Counted from the first letter of the stretch, positions 53,817 through 64,000 are shown. The stretch is 64,000 nucleotides of DNA from Kazachstania africana CBS 2517 (GCF_000304475.1 NC_018940.1:496001-560000), one strand, 5' to 3'. Program-made: numbers and translations. Notes: generated by a model from the letters alone, not told the origin.

Positions 53817-54012
53817 TTCAAAGATATACTGATACGATAAGAGTTGTGGATGTAGTTAAAGGTCGGGCCACTCCTAGAAGGAGTGTATATATGTATTATT
53901 TACTTTTTCTCAAAACATTATTCAAATAGTTGAGCCCATTATGAATGTTTAACTGACAGCAAATATAATTCTTGGTGTGAGCGTTCACTTCTGATAATAT
54001 TTGCCTCAAAGA

Positions 54013-54804
54013 TTAATGAGTAGCATTCCATTTACAACAATCTTGAAATTTAACTAACTTTCCTCCAAATATATCTAATGCGCTACCATATGTTAAGTCA
54101 ACTTTCCCATGGCTCAGCTTATCAACAAGTTGAAGATCATCTATACTTTTGGCACCACCTGCATAGACGATTTTTATCTTTGAGTCCAACTGTGAGGTCC
54201 ATTGGTATAGTTGGGAGACCAATTGTTCATCTATTCCATTGCATAATCCTTCGACATCTGCAGCATGGATTAAGAATTCGTTTGTATATTTGCTGAGTTC
54301 TTCAAAAGTTTTTGAATTTAATTCCAAGTTAGTTAACGTCTGCCATTTATTCATCGCAACAATCCAAGAGCTGGATTTGGTTTTTCTGCAACTTAGATCG
54401 ACGACAAGATGTTCTTTGCCACATAAATTTGCCAGTTTTTGTAATCTTTCTATCAAAAAATGACCATCCTTGTCAAATAACCAACTAGTAACAATTACTT
54501 TATCAGCGTATTTGAGCCATTTTTCACAATTGGTGTCATTGATACCACCTCCCACTTGTAAAAAGCGTGGTGCAGCTTTTAGGGCCTCCATTGCTGCTTC
54601 ATCATTATTAGGACCTAATTTGATAACGTGTGTTCCTGTAACACCATTTTGCTTATAAAGTTGGGCATAATATGATGATGGTTTCTCAGATACAAAATTG
54701 GTCTTTAAAGATGATCTCTCTTCTTCAAGTTCCTTCAACGTCCCTCCTACGATTTGTTTTACCTGGTTGTTGTGTATATCAATACAGCCTACAAACCTTG
54801 TCAT
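54013..54804 (-). CDS. HIS6: His6, ProFAR isomerase of histidine synthesis
   Basis: 263 aa from the ATG at 54804 ([20 protein letters not shown]), matching the S. cerevisiae start; an ATG 20 codons upstream is in frame but gives an unmatched leader. The (beta-alpha)8 barrel shows [36 protein letters not shown] and [13 protein letters not shown]. The enzyme converts ProFAR to PRFAR, step four of the pathway. A Gcn4 site stands 117 bp upstream, so general amino-acid control is likely. Confidence 0.98.
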   Translation of the reverse strand: MTRFVGCIDIHNNQVKQIVGGTLKELEEERSSLKTNFVSEKPSSYYAQLYKQNGVTGTHVIKLGPNNDEAAMEALKAAPRFLQVGGGINDTNCEKWLKYADKVIVTSWLFDKDGHFLIERLQKLANLCGKEHLVVDLSCRKTKSSSWIVAMNKWQTLTNLELNSKTFEELSKYTNEFLIHAADVEGLCNGIDEQLVSQLYQWTSQLDSKIKIVYAGGAKSIDDLQLVDKLSHGKVDLTYGSALDIFGGKLVKFQDCCKWNATH

Positions 54805-54920
54805 TATGTCGGTTATCAAAATCGTGGAAAATATATCTAGCTTAGGCACAGTTTCATGACACAAATTATACTGTTATAGCAATAGACTGGACGCTAACGA
54901 ATACAATTCAATGTTTAATG

Positions 54921-54927
54921 TGAGTCA
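54921..54927. promoter_or_regulatory. Gcn4 binding site of HIS6
   Basis: TGAGTCA is an exact match to TGA(C/G)TCA. It lies 117 bp upstream of the HIS6 start. Histidine genes are standard Gcn4 targets. Confidence 0.75.
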
Positions 54928-55553
54928 CGTAGTAAAGTGAGAAATTGAAAGGTTAACCTCGTCGCTTTGACGGAGTCAATTTTAACTAATATTGAAAAAG
55001 TATGTAATATGTATGCATGAAGCGTAATAAGAACACAATAGCACAGCAGTTTTCGTTACAGTTAATTGCTAGCAAGTATTCAGAATGTCTTATTTATGTT
55101 TTCTACAATTTCTCGACTGTTTTGAAAAATAAATGTCTGTTTAAGGGAATATTACCTGGTGTGTCAAGCATACGGTGCCAGTCCAACATTGAGGTGGCTG
55201 ATGATGAAAGAGTGAAAATATTTTTGGTTATGTAATGTCAAAGGAGCTTGCCTTTACTCTAATAGCTATAAACTACTGCTCAATGGTGGGCAAAGAACAG
55301 CTATCAACCGGATAGTTCTTCCTACAAAGAAATGAGTATCGACGATTATATAGCTCTGATAAAACATTGACATTCCAATCTTGTGGCTTGAATTAGTGCT
55401 ACATATAAAGGAGGTGCTTTGGCAATGGCCTTATAAAAATACCTTCTTCTTAGATGGAACTACGATGACATTTGCTCATCGCTCGGCATCATCAAAGAGG
55501 TTTTCAATATTTTACATTTGGATATTTGATGTTTGTTTGACTGTTTTTACGAA

Positions 55554-55566
55554 ACATCCATACATT
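55554..55566 (+). promoter_or_regulatory. Rap1 site of the RPL2 promoter
   Basis: ACATCCATACATT matches the Rap1 consensus ACACCCATACATT at all but one base. It lies about 390 bp before the ATG, followed by a weaker half (ACATTTGTACATT) 20 bp on and a T-rich tract, the usual ribosomal-protein promoter plan. Confidence 0.7.
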
Positions 55567-55951
55567 TCTAAACATTTGTACATTTTGTTTTAAATTTTGA
55601 AACTTTTTGAATATCTGCCGAAAAAATTCAATTTTTCTAATGAGACTTGATCCGATGCGATCTTGTAGGCGGACTGGCTGTCTCCCGCTGTTGTTTTCAT
55701 TCGGTTGGGGGAAAGTGCTAGACGGAGATGTTTAGGCAGGGCGAGTTGTGCTCTGCAGAGAGATATTCACTGTTAGGAGACCTGTCGGTCTAACATACCT
55801 GCAAGCTACGCGGAAATTCCTCTCATCGCAGTACTGGAAACTCGCTTTACCGAACTAACCAAATGGTGAAATATTTCACAATATTAAACTACGGTTAGTA
55901 CAGCTTTCTTGAAGTTTTAATAGTACCAAGAAACCAGATAGTCAAAATACA

Positions 55952-57052
55952 ATGGGTATGTTTTGCTATATGACAGTTGTGGCCCCTTAAATTTAGAAAT
56001 GAAAGGAAATACTGGATAACTCGCATTTGCCAATGGATATTGAAATTAAGATTTGATGATCTTAAATATATTGAAGGACAAATATTTTACGACGCAATGA
56101 GTTTTTGAGTTAGTAGTTTTATGGATACGCTATAAGCAATGATGGTGGGACTATTTATCCATGTTTTGCGTAATTTTGAAAAGCAGTCTATTCAGAATCC
56201 TATTTTTCTCTAGATTTTTTACATATGAGGTCTAAAATTCTCGAAGTATAAGAGTGTCATGAATACTAACAGTTTATTAATATTATTATAGGTAGAGTTA
56301 TTCGTAACCAAAGAAAGGGTGCTGGTTCTATCTTCACCTCCCACACCAGATTAAGACAAGGTGCTGCCAAGCTAAGAACTTTAGATTATGCTGAACGTCA
56401 CGGTTACATTCGTGGTGTTGTTAAGCAAATCGTTCACGATGCCGGTAGAGGTGCTCCATTAGCTAAGGTTGTCTTCCGTGACCCATACAAGTACAAGTTA
56501 CGTGAAGAAATCTTCATTGCTAACGAAGGTGTCCACACTGGTCAATTCATTTACGCCGGTAAGAAGGCTTCTTTAAACGTCGGTAACGTTTTACCATTAG
56601 GTTCTGTCCCAGAAGGTACCATCGTTTCCAACGTTGAAGAAAGACCAGGTGACAGAGGTGCTATTGCTAGAGCTTCTGGTAACTACGTTATCGTCATTGG
56701 TCACAACCCAGATGAAAACAAGACTAGAATCAGATTACCATCTGGTGCCAAGAAGATTGTTTCTTCTGACGCTAGAGGTGTCATCGGTGTTATTGCTGGT
56801 GGTGGTAGAGTTGACAAACCATTATTAAAGGCTGGTCGTGCTTTCCACAAGTACAGATTAAAGAGAAACTCTTGGCCAAAGACCCGTGGTGTTGCCATGA
56901 ACCCAGTTGACCATCCTCATGGTGGTGGTAACCATCAACATATTGGTAAGGCTTCTACCATCTCTAGAGGTGCTGTTGCTGGTCAAAAGGCTGGTTTAAT
57001 TGCTGCCAGAAGAACCGGTTTATTACGTGGTTCTCAAAAGACCCAAGATTAA
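55952..57052 (+). CDS. RPL2B: 60S ribosomal protein L2 (uL2), spliced
   Basis: The coding sequence joins 55952-55955 (ATGG) to 56292-57052, giving 254 aa, the S. cerevisiae length. The protein starts [20 protein letters not shown] and contains the invariant [17 protein letters not shown] near the peptidyl-transferase centre. Codon use is extremely biased to preferred yeast codons. The tiny first exon of four bases is also the S. cerevisiae arrangement for RPL2A and RPL2B. Its neighbours HIS6 and VID28 point to the RPL2B locus. Confidence 0.98.
55956..56291 (+). other. RPL2 intron (336 nt)
   Basis: The donor is GTATGT at 55956, the branch site is the canonical TACTAAC at 56264-56270, and the acceptor TAG ends at 56291. 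I saw no snoRNA boxes inside it. Confidence 0.95.
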
Positions 57053-57305
57053 GTCGTTTAATATTGGTTTCCTTTTTCTGTCATATTTTATTGTATTTAG
57101 ATGGTTTTTAATATATAAAATTATAATTAATCCTTAACGGTCCTCACTTCTTAAAAAATTATATCAAAAATTTAAAGCTCCATCTCGATGCTTCTCAACT
57201 ATATATGAATATTGATGTTTATCTCAATATACATATACGATTTATACAAATTGTTCCAAAAACAACAAAAAAAAAAAGATAGTCATTGAAAATGTGCTTC
57301 TATGT

Positions 57306-60014
57306 TTATTTATCCATCTCTTTTCTCAATAAATCCATGTGATAAAGTAGGGTTCTTGCCTTCTCTCGCACATTTAGCGCTTCATCAAAAATATTGACCT
57401 TAACTAGATCATACATTCCAATGTCAATTAATTTTTTACATCTTTCAATAGTTGCAGGGTTGGAGTGGACAGTATCTTCATCATTGAATTCATTTTGATG
57501 TATAAACTCCTCATCCTCGTCACTCGATGAATTGCCTTGACCGCCAGTCGCAGAGCTTTCGCCAGTTGGATAATCATCCTTGTCTGCAGAATAACTCAAA
57601 TTAGGCTCCTTGGACGACTCTCTATTTATTGAAATACTGCGTACGCTACCGCTGACAGAATCATCGCCATTAAATTCATCGGAAGCGTACTGTAAGTATT
57701 GCGAAATATTGGAATTCCATAATAGATTATTCAATACCCAGAGGCATGCCAATTTTAAATTACTGTCATTTCCGTATTGCGCATTTTTCGGATCAGATTC
57801 TGATAATATTTCATATATTATCTCCAATATTTCGTCTTGTTCAATAACTAACCTTTTTTTATTTTCATTTACGGCAGCTAAGTTAACAATTATATATAAT
57901 ATGGCCTCTAAAGTTTTCCTTTGACTAGGGTCAGCTGTGTTTAATAACTTCATTTTTTTGGCCAGGAATTCAAAAAGATATGTGGAGCCAATTGGAGAAG
58001 ATATATCATTATTAGGGTCCTCAACATATTCTATGTGTTTGAATTTTTCTAATAAAATATTAACAATTTTACGTGAATTGCAAGTCAAATTTCTAATTAG
58101 TTGAAAACATTGTTCTTGAACGGGCCATGAGGGGTCATTAATGAAATCTAAGATAATATCTATTGGAATTTTTGACAGCATTTCTAGCTTTTCCGAATTT
58201 TGACAGTTATACATCAAGTGTCTAAGCACCCATAATGCATTAGTTTTAACTTTATCTACATTAATTCCCCTGAAAGCGTCTCGTCTTTTAACCGATTGTT
58301 TATTCCAGGGTATGTTGGGATTGAATAATGGATCAGTTAATATCTCCTCTACCCTGTCAATTATACCGAGTTCGATGGTCAAGGACTGCAAACTTGAAAA
58401 TTCCACGACAAAATTACATATGATGCCTAGTGTTGTACTCAATACCTCCATTTCATTCGTTGAGAACTGTTTTCCCGCAAAGTAACACTTATGGGTTATT
58501 TGATAGGTAGTATTTACCAAATTCAATGACAGTTCCGTTAACTTATTTCTGGTTAAGGAAGTTCTTAATGCAGTGATACTTCTTGAAAAGGACTTTAACA
58601 AAGATAACCATGCAATTATCAATTCGGCATCATACATTTGTGGCAAATCCTCACCGATTTCCATTAGCAATTTACGTTTTGAAATGAAATCATTTAATAA
58701 ATTAACGTGGTTATCCATAGCAAATTCTAGATGACGGATGACATCAGAGTTGTCCAACAATTGAATTCTATAATTTTCATCAAATGAAGCAATAGCGGCA
58801 AAAAGTTTTATAAATTTAGTCATGGTGACGACAATATCTTTTGTATAAGTTTTTAAAACCAAACATTGGAAAAAAATCAAAACTAGTCCTCCTGTAAAAT
58901 TAGTATCCTTTATGAATTCTAATACAGGATTTCCCATCGGATTTATTGTATTGTAAAAATTCAAGAGGTCTATAAGAACTTCGAACGGATCATACCACCA
59001 AGGTAAATTTGTAAAATTGAATGAATCGATGACCTGAGGCAGTAATTGACTAAGCAATTGCTTATCTTTATAGGAGTTTCTTCTCTTGTCTAAAATTGAA
59101 AATTTTAGGAAACTAATCGCTGAACATTTCAAATTGATATCAGAACTTCTCAAAAGACTCAAAATGAATATTTCAAAATAGGGATTACCCCATAAAATCG
59201 ATTTTTTCAAGCGCTTGTGGTTGTGAATGTTGTCTCGAGAATATAGGGCAAGAGCATTCGACAACATACGCTGATCTAGTATGTCGTCCAATGATATGGC
59301 ATTTGGTATTGATGATATGGCTTCTAGCCCTTTATTGGCAATTGGACTATAATCAAGGGCGAGTTCTTCAGTTTCACTGTTTTCTGTCCTCATTTTATTT
59401 TTAATACGAACTATATATTTGAAATTAATCTTGCGGCTATATTTATCCGCTAGATAAATTAATATTAGCTCTAAAGATGAGATAACGTTCTTCTTCAAAA
59501 AAGTAGGATCGCTATCAGAAGATAGTAAAAAAAACTTGGTTAACTCAATTAATGTCAACACATCATTGCTATCCATTTTATTTTTATCGCTATAGAAAAA
59601 AGCCTTTGAAAGCCTAACTAAGTGTCTTCTCATCTGAATTGAATGGGGATATTTCGAAATTGAACAATTGTCAGTGCACAGATTTAACAGCTTAACTAGC
59701 TTATAGTTTGTCATTGGACTATTGATTTTCATTGAATTTTGTAAATCAATAGTGCGATACAATTTTTCGATAGTATTTAAGTAGACCGTACCTAACTCGT
59801 CTTTAGCAGTATCATTTATATTTAAAAGCGATAACAATGCATCCAGTTTTTGATTTTGTATCGGTACAGTATTGTTCACTGAAGAGATATCAAAAAGAAA
59901 TTGTAACGTACTAGAGTCAGGGTTTGCCAATATCTGGATTTTAGCGGCTTGGTCTCCCACAAATTCGAAATCAAACTCATCTTTATTAATCTCTTTCACG
60001 ATAGATACAACCAT
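57306..60014 (-). CDS. VID28: Gid5/Vid28 armadillo-repeat subunit of the GID ubiquitin ligase
   Basis: 902 aa from the ATG at 60014, or 916 from an in-frame ATG at 60056; the shorter form places the conserved GDQ-AK block at the S. cerevisiae distance (Vid28 has 921 aa). Armadillo-type helical repeats fill the protein. Highly conserved blocks are NALWVLRHLMYNCQNSEKLE, NDPSWPVQEQCFQLIRNLTC, ILYIIVNLAAVNENKKRLVI and LACLWVLNNLLWNSNISQYL. The end carries an acidic loop and LREKARTLLYHMDLL-like VREKARTLLYHMDLL. Gid5 carries the Gid4 receptor that degrades gluconeogenic enzymes through Pro/N-degrons. The order RPL2-VID28-SNL1 matches S. cerevisiae. Confidence 0.95.
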   Translation of the reverse strand: MVVSIVKEINKDEFDFEFVGDQAAKIQILANPDSSTLQFLFDISSVNNTVPIQNQKLDALLSLLNINDTAKDELGTVYLNTIEKLYRTIDLQNSMKINSPMTNYKLVKLLNLCTDNCSISKYPHSIQMRRHLVRLSKAFFYSDKNKMDSNDVLTLIELTKFFLLSSDSDPTFLKKNVISSLELILIYLADKYSRKINFKYIVRIKNKMRTENSETEELALDYSPIANKGLEAISSIPNAISLDDILDQRMLSNALALYSRDNIHNHKRLKKSILWGNPYFEIFILSLLRSSDINLKCSAISFLKFSILDKRRNSYKDKQLLSQLLPQVIDSFNFTNLPWWYDPFEVLIDLLNFYNTINPMGNPVLEFIKDTNFTGGLVLIFFQCLVLKTYTKDIVVTMTKFIKLFAAIASFDENYRIQLLDNSDVIRHLEFAMDNHVNLLNDFISKRKLLMEIGEDLPQMYDAELIIAWLSLLKSFSRSITALRTSLTRNKLTELSLNLVNTTYQITHKCYFAGKQFSTNEMEVLSTTLGIICNFVVEFSSLQSLTIELGIIDRVEEILTDPLFNPNIPWNKQSVKRRDAFRGINVDKVKTNALWVLRHLMYNCQNSEKLEMLSKIPIDIILDFINDPSWPVQEQCFQLIRNLTCNSRKIVNILLEKFKHIEYVEDPNNDISSPIGSTYLFEFLAKKMKLLNTADPSQRKTLEAILYIIVNLAAVNENKKRLVIEQDEILEIIYEILSESDPKNAQYGNDSNLKLACLWVLNNLLWNSNISQYLQYASDEFNGDDSVSGSVRSISINRESSKEPNLSYSADKDDYPTGESSATGGQGNSSSDEDEEFIHQNEFNDEDTVHSNPATIERCKKLIDIGMYDLVKVNIFDEALNVREKARTLLYHMDLLRKEMDK

Positions 60015-60787
60015 TTTGTAGGAGAGCTTGAACGTATCATATGTATGCACCACCAAAATCTGCTAGCTTGTGGAAACTTTCTATTTACTTTCTTGTTGAG
60101 CTTTGCCCTTTAGGAGAACTTATTTCAGTCTGTCTCATTTCCCCTGATATACCCAATTAATTGTTTTATAGTGATACTTCCGTTACCCGGTAAAAAAACT
60201 CCGAAGCTTTTATGTGGACGTTTCTGCTCCCCAGAAAACGCAATTGGCGCCAGTTATATATATATGTATAATGGATAAAACCTAATTAATAGTGAGCACA
60301 TAATCTCACTTCTTTTCCTGGTCGCTAATGCCTTATTGTGGTAGGACGTAAGCTGCTTAGAAACAACAAGTCTGAATTAGTCCAAGTTACGAACAGTGAA
60401 TTGATTGGCCACTTTACTTTCCACGAAAATGGTTCGTAACCTTCCCACTTCTTTAAAGTGCGACTCAATTGTATGGTATGAACATAATTTTTTGCAGCCG
60501 ACTGAATAATGGATGGTGCACAAACTTGTTTTGACACGTTCGCTATGCTGAATAGAAGTCTCAAAAGATCAGTGGGAGAAAACTACTAACTAAATTGAGA
60601 GTATATAAGATGTCAGTCGAGAGTACTAATCATCGGTTTGAGCAAGCCCATCTTTTCTGTTGAATTAATGACGCATTATAGCAAACGGCTGTCATTTTTG
60701 ACAAGCAACAGTCAAAGACCGAACTAAAAAAAGCAGATGCCAAAAAATTTTCAAATTGAAGATATCATGCAAAATATTTGGAGCTAA
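60015..60787. other. Divergent promoter region VID28 / SNL1
   Basis: 773 bp with a Reb1 site (listed), a TA-rich run near 60256-60268 and an unsupported minus-strand frame at 60325-60564. Confidence 0.5.
60183..60189. promoter_or_regulatory. Reb1-type site upstream of VID28
   Basis: TTACCCG within CGTTACCCGGT, about 170 bp upstream of the VID28 start. Confidence 0.45.
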
Positions 60788-61264
60788 ATGGATAAATTGA
60801 AAGTGTTGATTGGAGAAGCTACTAGTTTAGCGTACTCAGATGAATATAGACTACAAGCTTTGATATGTACTGGTGTGTGTGTTACTCTAATAAGTGCTTG
60901 TTTGTGGAAAACGTTCTACAATCCAAAACTACAAAGTGAAAAGGATGTATCGACGATAGATAGCAAAGATGAGAAACCAGTGCCAATGACATTAGAAAAA
61001 CAGCTGGAAAATACCTTACTGAGGTTTGAAAATGAGTTCAAACCCCGTATTGAAAATCTGCTTGATTCTTTTGATCCGACTGATGAGAAACAAATTTATG
61101 AACGTAATTACTGTAATGAAATGCTTTTAAAGCTCCTAATTTCCTTGGATGGAATTGACCTAGTTGGCATCGAAAATCCAAGACGTCAAGTGTTAAGAAG
61201 TGAAAGAAAGGACATTATCAGGCTCATCCAATCCAACTTGAAGAAATTAGACTCATTGAAGTAG
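60788..61264 (+). CDS. SNL1: Snl1, ER-anchored BAG-domain Hsp70 co-chaperone
   Basis: 158 aa (S. cerevisiae 159). One membrane segment lies at about 25-43 (ALICTGVCVTLISACLW). The BAG domain follows, with EKQIYERNYCNEMLLKLLIS, nearly identical to S. cerevisiae, and the end SNLKKLDSLK. Snl1 stimulates nucleotide exchange on Ssa1 at the ER and nuclear envelope and binds ribosomes. The N-terminal 25 residues differ from S. cerevisiae. Confidence 0.95.
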   Translation: MDKLKVLIGEATSLAYSDEYRLQALICTGVCVTLISACLWKTFYNPKLQSEKDVSTIDSKDEKPVPMTLEKQLENTLLRFENEFKPRIENLLDSFDPTDEKQIYERNYCNEMLLKLLISLDGIDLVGIENPRRQVLRSERKDIIRLIQSNLKKLDSLK

Positions 61265-61332
61265 TAGTGAGAATGAAAAATAAATTACAACTCTAATATA
61301 CACATTTATATATGTTCATTTCTGTTTACATG

Positions 61333-62619
61333 CTAATTAGGAACTTCAAAAACAAGTGATACACCTTCGTCACCTGCCGTAATTACTTTTCTTGGCTGAT
61401 CTGGATTAGTAGGTTGTACTAAAACAAAGTCTAACACACCCATATTGTGACCAGTACATATGAACTTTTCTTTACCTGTTTTTGAATCGAACTGATACAC
61501 TTTACCATTTATACATGATGCAAATAAGTCATCCCTATCAAAAATTAATTTAGTGATTGAATCTTCTAGAACAAATCTATGTCTAACCCTCCATACAGAC
61601 GTATCATACAGCAGGATTTCACCACAAACTAGGCCAACCGCCATAAGTGGAAAATTTGGGGACCAACAAATTGATTCAATTGATGCATCCAATTCATCTT
61701 GATCTTCCTTTAATTCAATAACGGTTTGTAAATGTAAAATTGCACCTTGGCTGTTTGCGTTCACTATAGCTAAGACACCATTGTTTGCTCCCACAGCAAC
61801 AACACCTGAATTACCGTTTGTTAGTCTTTGTGGAGCAACAGAAATTGAAACCCATGGTGCTTCTAAACCTTTAATTTCAGATTTTGTTATTTTGAATATT
61901 GGTTGTGCTGTGTAACAATTCCAACCCACTATCGTGCTGTCTAGGGAACATGTTACTAATTCTAAGGTATTTTCACCCTTGTCGATGTTAATAAATTCAC
62001 CAGTAGTACAGTCAGATTGATGGATAAACCCACTCATTATTTGTTCTAAAGAACCATCCTTGTCATTGATCTGATAACACCAAACGGAACCATCTGTGGC
62101 ACCAAATGCAAAAATGTTATCAATAGTTGGATGACACTTTAACCACACAACTTCTTCTACTTCAGTTAACTCTGAGGCTGGTTTCCATTGAGAACCGCCC
62201 TTGACACCTAAGTGAACCGAAATTTTACCATTCATATCAGCAGTCACTAAGAATTTACCATTATTGGTAAAAGATGCTACAATAACAGATTCAGTGTGTC
62301 CGTTAATGGTACCTGCAAATTTTGGAGGATGAGAATGTGATGTCCACAGATGTGCCACGTTATCACCACCACCGGTTACAACTAATGGTAGAGTAGGATG
62401 ATGTGCGACGGTAAACACAGAATCAGTGTGCTTGTCAAAGTATGTACTTGAGTTATTGGACATGTCAATTTCGATAGTTTCATTTTCCACATCCATATCG
62501 TCATCATCTTCTGGTGGGGCGTCAGTGTCATTCATAGGAACAATTTCTTGATCGACCTCATCGTTTTGAATAAACTCTTCCTCTGGTTGGGTATTTGGGA
62601 GGGTATTTTCTTCTGACAT
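61333..62619 (-). CDS. SQT1: Sqt1, WD-repeat dedicated chaperone of ribosomal protein uL16 (Rpl10)
   Basis: 428 aa from the ATG at 62619 (MSEENTLPNTQPEEEFIQND); 17 upstream codons in frame have no counterpart in S. cerevisiae (431 aa). After an acidic N terminus, an eight-bladed WD propeller begins with YFDKHTDSVFTVAHHPTLPL and ends in ITAGDEGVSLVFEVPN, which is identical to S. cerevisiae. Sqt1 captures nascent Rpl10 and delivers it to late pre-60S particles. In S. cerevisiae SQT1 is YIR012W, so a junction to the YIL region lies between SNL1 and this gene. Confidence 0.97.
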   Translation of the reverse strand: MSEENTLPNTQPEEEFIQNDEVDQEIVPMNDTDAPPEDDDDMDVENETIEIDMSNNSSTYFDKHTDSVFTVAHHPTLPLVVTGGGDNVAHLWTSHSHPPKFAGTINGHTESVIVASFTNNGKFLVTADMNGKISVHLGVKGGSQWKPASELTEVEEVVWLKCHPTIDNIFAFGATDGSVWCYQINDKDGSLEQIMSGFIHQSDCTTGEFINIDKGENTLELVTCSLDSTIVGWNCYTAQPIFKITKSEIKGLEAPWVSISVAPQRLTNGNSGVVAVGANNGVLAIVNANSQGAILHLQTVIELKEDQDELDASIESICWSPNFPLMAVGLVCGEILLYDTSVWRVRHRFVLEDSITKLIFDRDDLFASCINGKVYQFDSKTGKEKFICTGHNMGVLDFVLVQPTNPDQPRKVITAGDEGVSLVFEVPN

Positions 62620-63104
62620 ATGTGTTAATACTATTGCTTTTATTGGAACTTCTGAGCACAGGTAAAACAATAACTATGATATCTGAAACAGCTCAATATA
62701 TTGTGATTTTCCTTATATTTCGTCTGTTATATAGGAACCTCATCGAAGGAAATTTAAAATTTTTTTAGTGAAAATTATGTAACAATGACCGGGTAATGAG
62801 ATATCCTCGCTTACTAACAAGTACAAACTGGTTACCATAAAAGTGAAGAGAACCAAGAAGACACTTTTAAATTAACAATCTCTTAACTAAGATTGGTTCA
62901 CAGCTTCCCAGGTCAATGTCCACAAGCCAGGACGTTTTTATACCTGGCAGCCTCATAAAAAGGCGAATTTCCTCATACACCAACGATAAGTTGTCACTGA
63001 AAAATGTTTTCTATTCGAAATTTCGCTGGAAGTGATGGGAGATTAATATTTCTCTATATATCCGTGATAAGCAGTAGTGCAGAAATTAACAAATACCTTG
63101 ATTA
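62620..63104. other. SQT1 promoter and tRNA-Pro upstream flank
   Basis: 485 bp with a Reb1 site at 62790 and an AAAATTTTTTTAG patch near 62756. STS1, next to SQT1 in S. cerevisiae, is not present. Confidence 0.5.
62790..62796. promoter_or_regulatory. Reb1-type site upstream of SQT1
   Basis: CGGGTAA (TTACCCG on the minus strand), about 170 bp upstream of the SQT1 start, a spacing shared with the RLI1 and VID28 sites. Confidence 0.5.
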
Positions 63105-63214
63105 GGGCGTGTGGTCTAGTGGTATGATTCTCGCTTTGGGCGATTCTTAAGAAAAACTTAGGAAATAAATCACAAACATGCGAGAGGCCCTGGGTTCAAT
63201 TCCCAGCTCGCCCC
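63105..63214 (+). tRNA. tRNA-Pro(UGG) with intron
   Basis: Exon 1 is 63105-63140 and exon 2 is 63179-63214, giving a 72-nt mature tRNA; the intron of 38 nt (63141-63178) follows one base after the anticodon TGG (63137-63139). The acceptor stem is GGGCGTG with CTCGCCC and discriminator C; the T arm is CTGGG TTCAATT CCCAG. Both exons match S. cerevisiae tRNA-Pro(UGG), whose gene also has an intron at this place. A T-rich Pol III stop follows at about 63217-63230. Confidence 0.97.
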
Positions 63215-63514
63215 AATTTATTTATTTTTTAAGAGGGTAATTTTATCAACATCTGCTATCATCTTCTACTGTTTCCTGATAAGTTACTATTTTCTTCTAT
63301 TTTAATTATTGGATCAAGAATTGAGTTTAGGATATCTTTTTCATGAAAAATTTGTAACTTCCTGGGGGTATTATCATAAAACTAAGTAGTTTTGCCAGAT
63401 CCATGGGGTTGGTGATCTGACTCAACCTTTTGAGAAGTTTTATGTAAAATAATGTTACAATTATATGAATAAATAATTTAAATTTCGCAGTACATATTGC
63501 AGGACATCTGTTTT
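63215..63514. other. Spacer between tRNA-Pro and the minus-strand gene end
   Basis: 300 bp, AT-rich. It contains a Gcn4-type TGACTCA at 63418-63424 with no nearby start that it would obviously serve. No gene seen. Confidence 0.5.
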
Positions 63515-64000
63515 TTAACTGTGAGGTGTGGACAACGAGTCACTCAGACCACGCAATAAACGTTTTGGATTGGTATGTTTATTCGTTATGTTTTCATTTT
63601 CAATGACCGCCTGTGAAACTGCATTTAATTTCTTCCCAGTTAATTCGCATAAAGTGTTTGAATGTGAATTTAATAAGTGCGCGTGAATGTGCATTCGGTT
63701 TATACGTTTAACAATATCTTCTTCCAATTCACTTATTTTTCCTTTTTGCGTTTCATTATGATTTTGTCCCACTCTGGAAAGGAGTTTTAATTCCGCCTTT
63801 CGAATCTCATCAATGCCTTGCCATTCTTGCGTAGGATCTTGTTGGTCTAAAGCTTTTGCCCATTGAGCGAAGCCTTCCTTTAATCTTTGCACTTTTTCTG
63901 TCAGAATAGTCAAGTTGTTTTCATTTTCAACATTCTTTGGGTTTGGTAAAAGATATTTATCCTCAAAACTATCACCACCTTGACCCGTTATTAATCTTTT
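63515..64000 (-). CDS. C-terminal part of a helical protein, probably kinetochore subunit Dsn1
   Basis: 161 codons plus stop are visible; the frame enters from the window end, so the 5' part is missing. The sequence is helical and charged (LTEKVQRLKEGFAQWAKAL, EDIVKRINRMHIHAHLLNS) with a C-terminal tail KRLLRGLSDSLSTPHS. In S. cerevisiae the gene two places from SQT1, on the same strand, is DSN1 (the STS1 gene in between is missing here). The C-terminal Dsn1 tail binds Spc24/Spc25 through a short motif, and a GLSDSL-type tail would suit this. The assignment is mainly positional, so I leave the symbol empty. Confidence 0.6.
   Translation of the reverse strand, partial: KRLITGQGGDSFEDKYLLPNPKNVENENNLTILTEKVQRLKEGFAQWAKALDQQDPTQEWQGIDEIRKAELKLLSRVGQNHNETQKGKISELEEDIVKRINRMHIHAHLLNSHSNTLCELTGKKLNAVSQAVIENENITNKHTNPKRLLRGLSDSLSTPHS

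Larger units (their letters stand above)
54805..55951. other. Divergent promoter region HIS6 / RPL2
   Basis: 1.15 kb. It has a Gcn4 site on the HIS6 side and a Rap1 site on the RPL2 side. FAF1, found between these genes in S. cerevisiae, is absent and no relic of it is visible. Frames at 55017-55235 and 55381-55593 are unsupported. Confidence 0.55.

Noticed and set aside
56271..56291. A snoRNA in the RPL2 intron
   Set aside because: No C/D or H/ACA boxes in a proper arrangement were visible in the 336-nt intron.

Overview
The window is nuclear DNA of a budding yeast of the family Saccharomycetaceae. It is AT-rich, with compact genes that mostly lack introns, short S. cerevisiae-type introns in UBC13 and RPL2 (GTATGT donor, TACTAAC or TACTGAC branch point), and proteins recognisable one by one as S. 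cerevisiae orthologs. I see no CRISPR array, plasmid, virus or intact transposon. The genus cannot be fixed from sequence reading alone. Gene-order statements below rest on remembered S. cerevisiae gene order.

Layout. (A) 1-33.5 kb follows the ancestor of two S. cerevisiae sister regions, YER166W-YER169W and YDR082W-YDR093W. The order is RPH1/GIS1 (cut by the window start), a divergent CCA1, a short BCK2, DNF1/DNF2, UBC13, RLI1, a YDR090C-like PQ-loop protein, VTC5, then a relic block, then SLU7, RRP1, SSS1, AFR1, TVP23, RRP8 and STN1. (B) 19.2-24.8 kb is the relic block. It holds a PDR5-type drug-transporter pseudogene, a convergent ISN1 (IMP 5'-nucleotidase) pseudogene, a decayed tRNA-Val-like gene and an intact tRNA-Arg(ACG). 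PDR5 and ISN1 are near neighbours in S. cerevisiae, so this looks like one transposed or duplicated segment that decayed in place. (C) 34.5-64 kb follows the YIL016W-YIL036W region and then YIR010W-YIR012W: CST6/ACA1, CKA1, CAP2, YKE4, BCY1, a YIL024C-like gene, EMC5, CDC26, SSM4/DOA10, ULP2, TIM44, RPB3, HIS6, RPL2, VID28/GID5, SNL1, SQT1, tRNA-Pro(UGG) with an intron, and the end of a gene that is probably DSN1. Part of this segment is inverted relative to S. cerevisiae.

Genes expected from the S. cerevisiae flanks are absent here (PAB1 near DNF1, FAF1 near RPL2, STS1 near SQT1, IRR1 near EMC5). CDC26, which sits on the sister track in S. cerevisiae, is present. I infer a post-whole-genome-duplication species that kept a different copy set from S. 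cerevisiae.

The genes are housekeeping and do not form one pathway. Themes are ribosome biogenesis (RLI1, RRP1, RRP8, SQT1, RPL2; RRP1 and RRP8 share PAC and RRPE promoter elements), ER and membrane biology (DNF1, SSS1, EMC5, DOA10, SNL1, TVP23, YKE4), ubiquitin/SUMO (UBC13, DOA10, CDC26, ULP2, GID5) and signalling kinases (CKA1, BCY1). I did not find a convincing novel multi-gene system. The most unusual items are the PDR5-ISN1 relic block, the shortened CCA1 with an altered motif, and the tRNA-Val-like relic whose anticodon now reads AGC.
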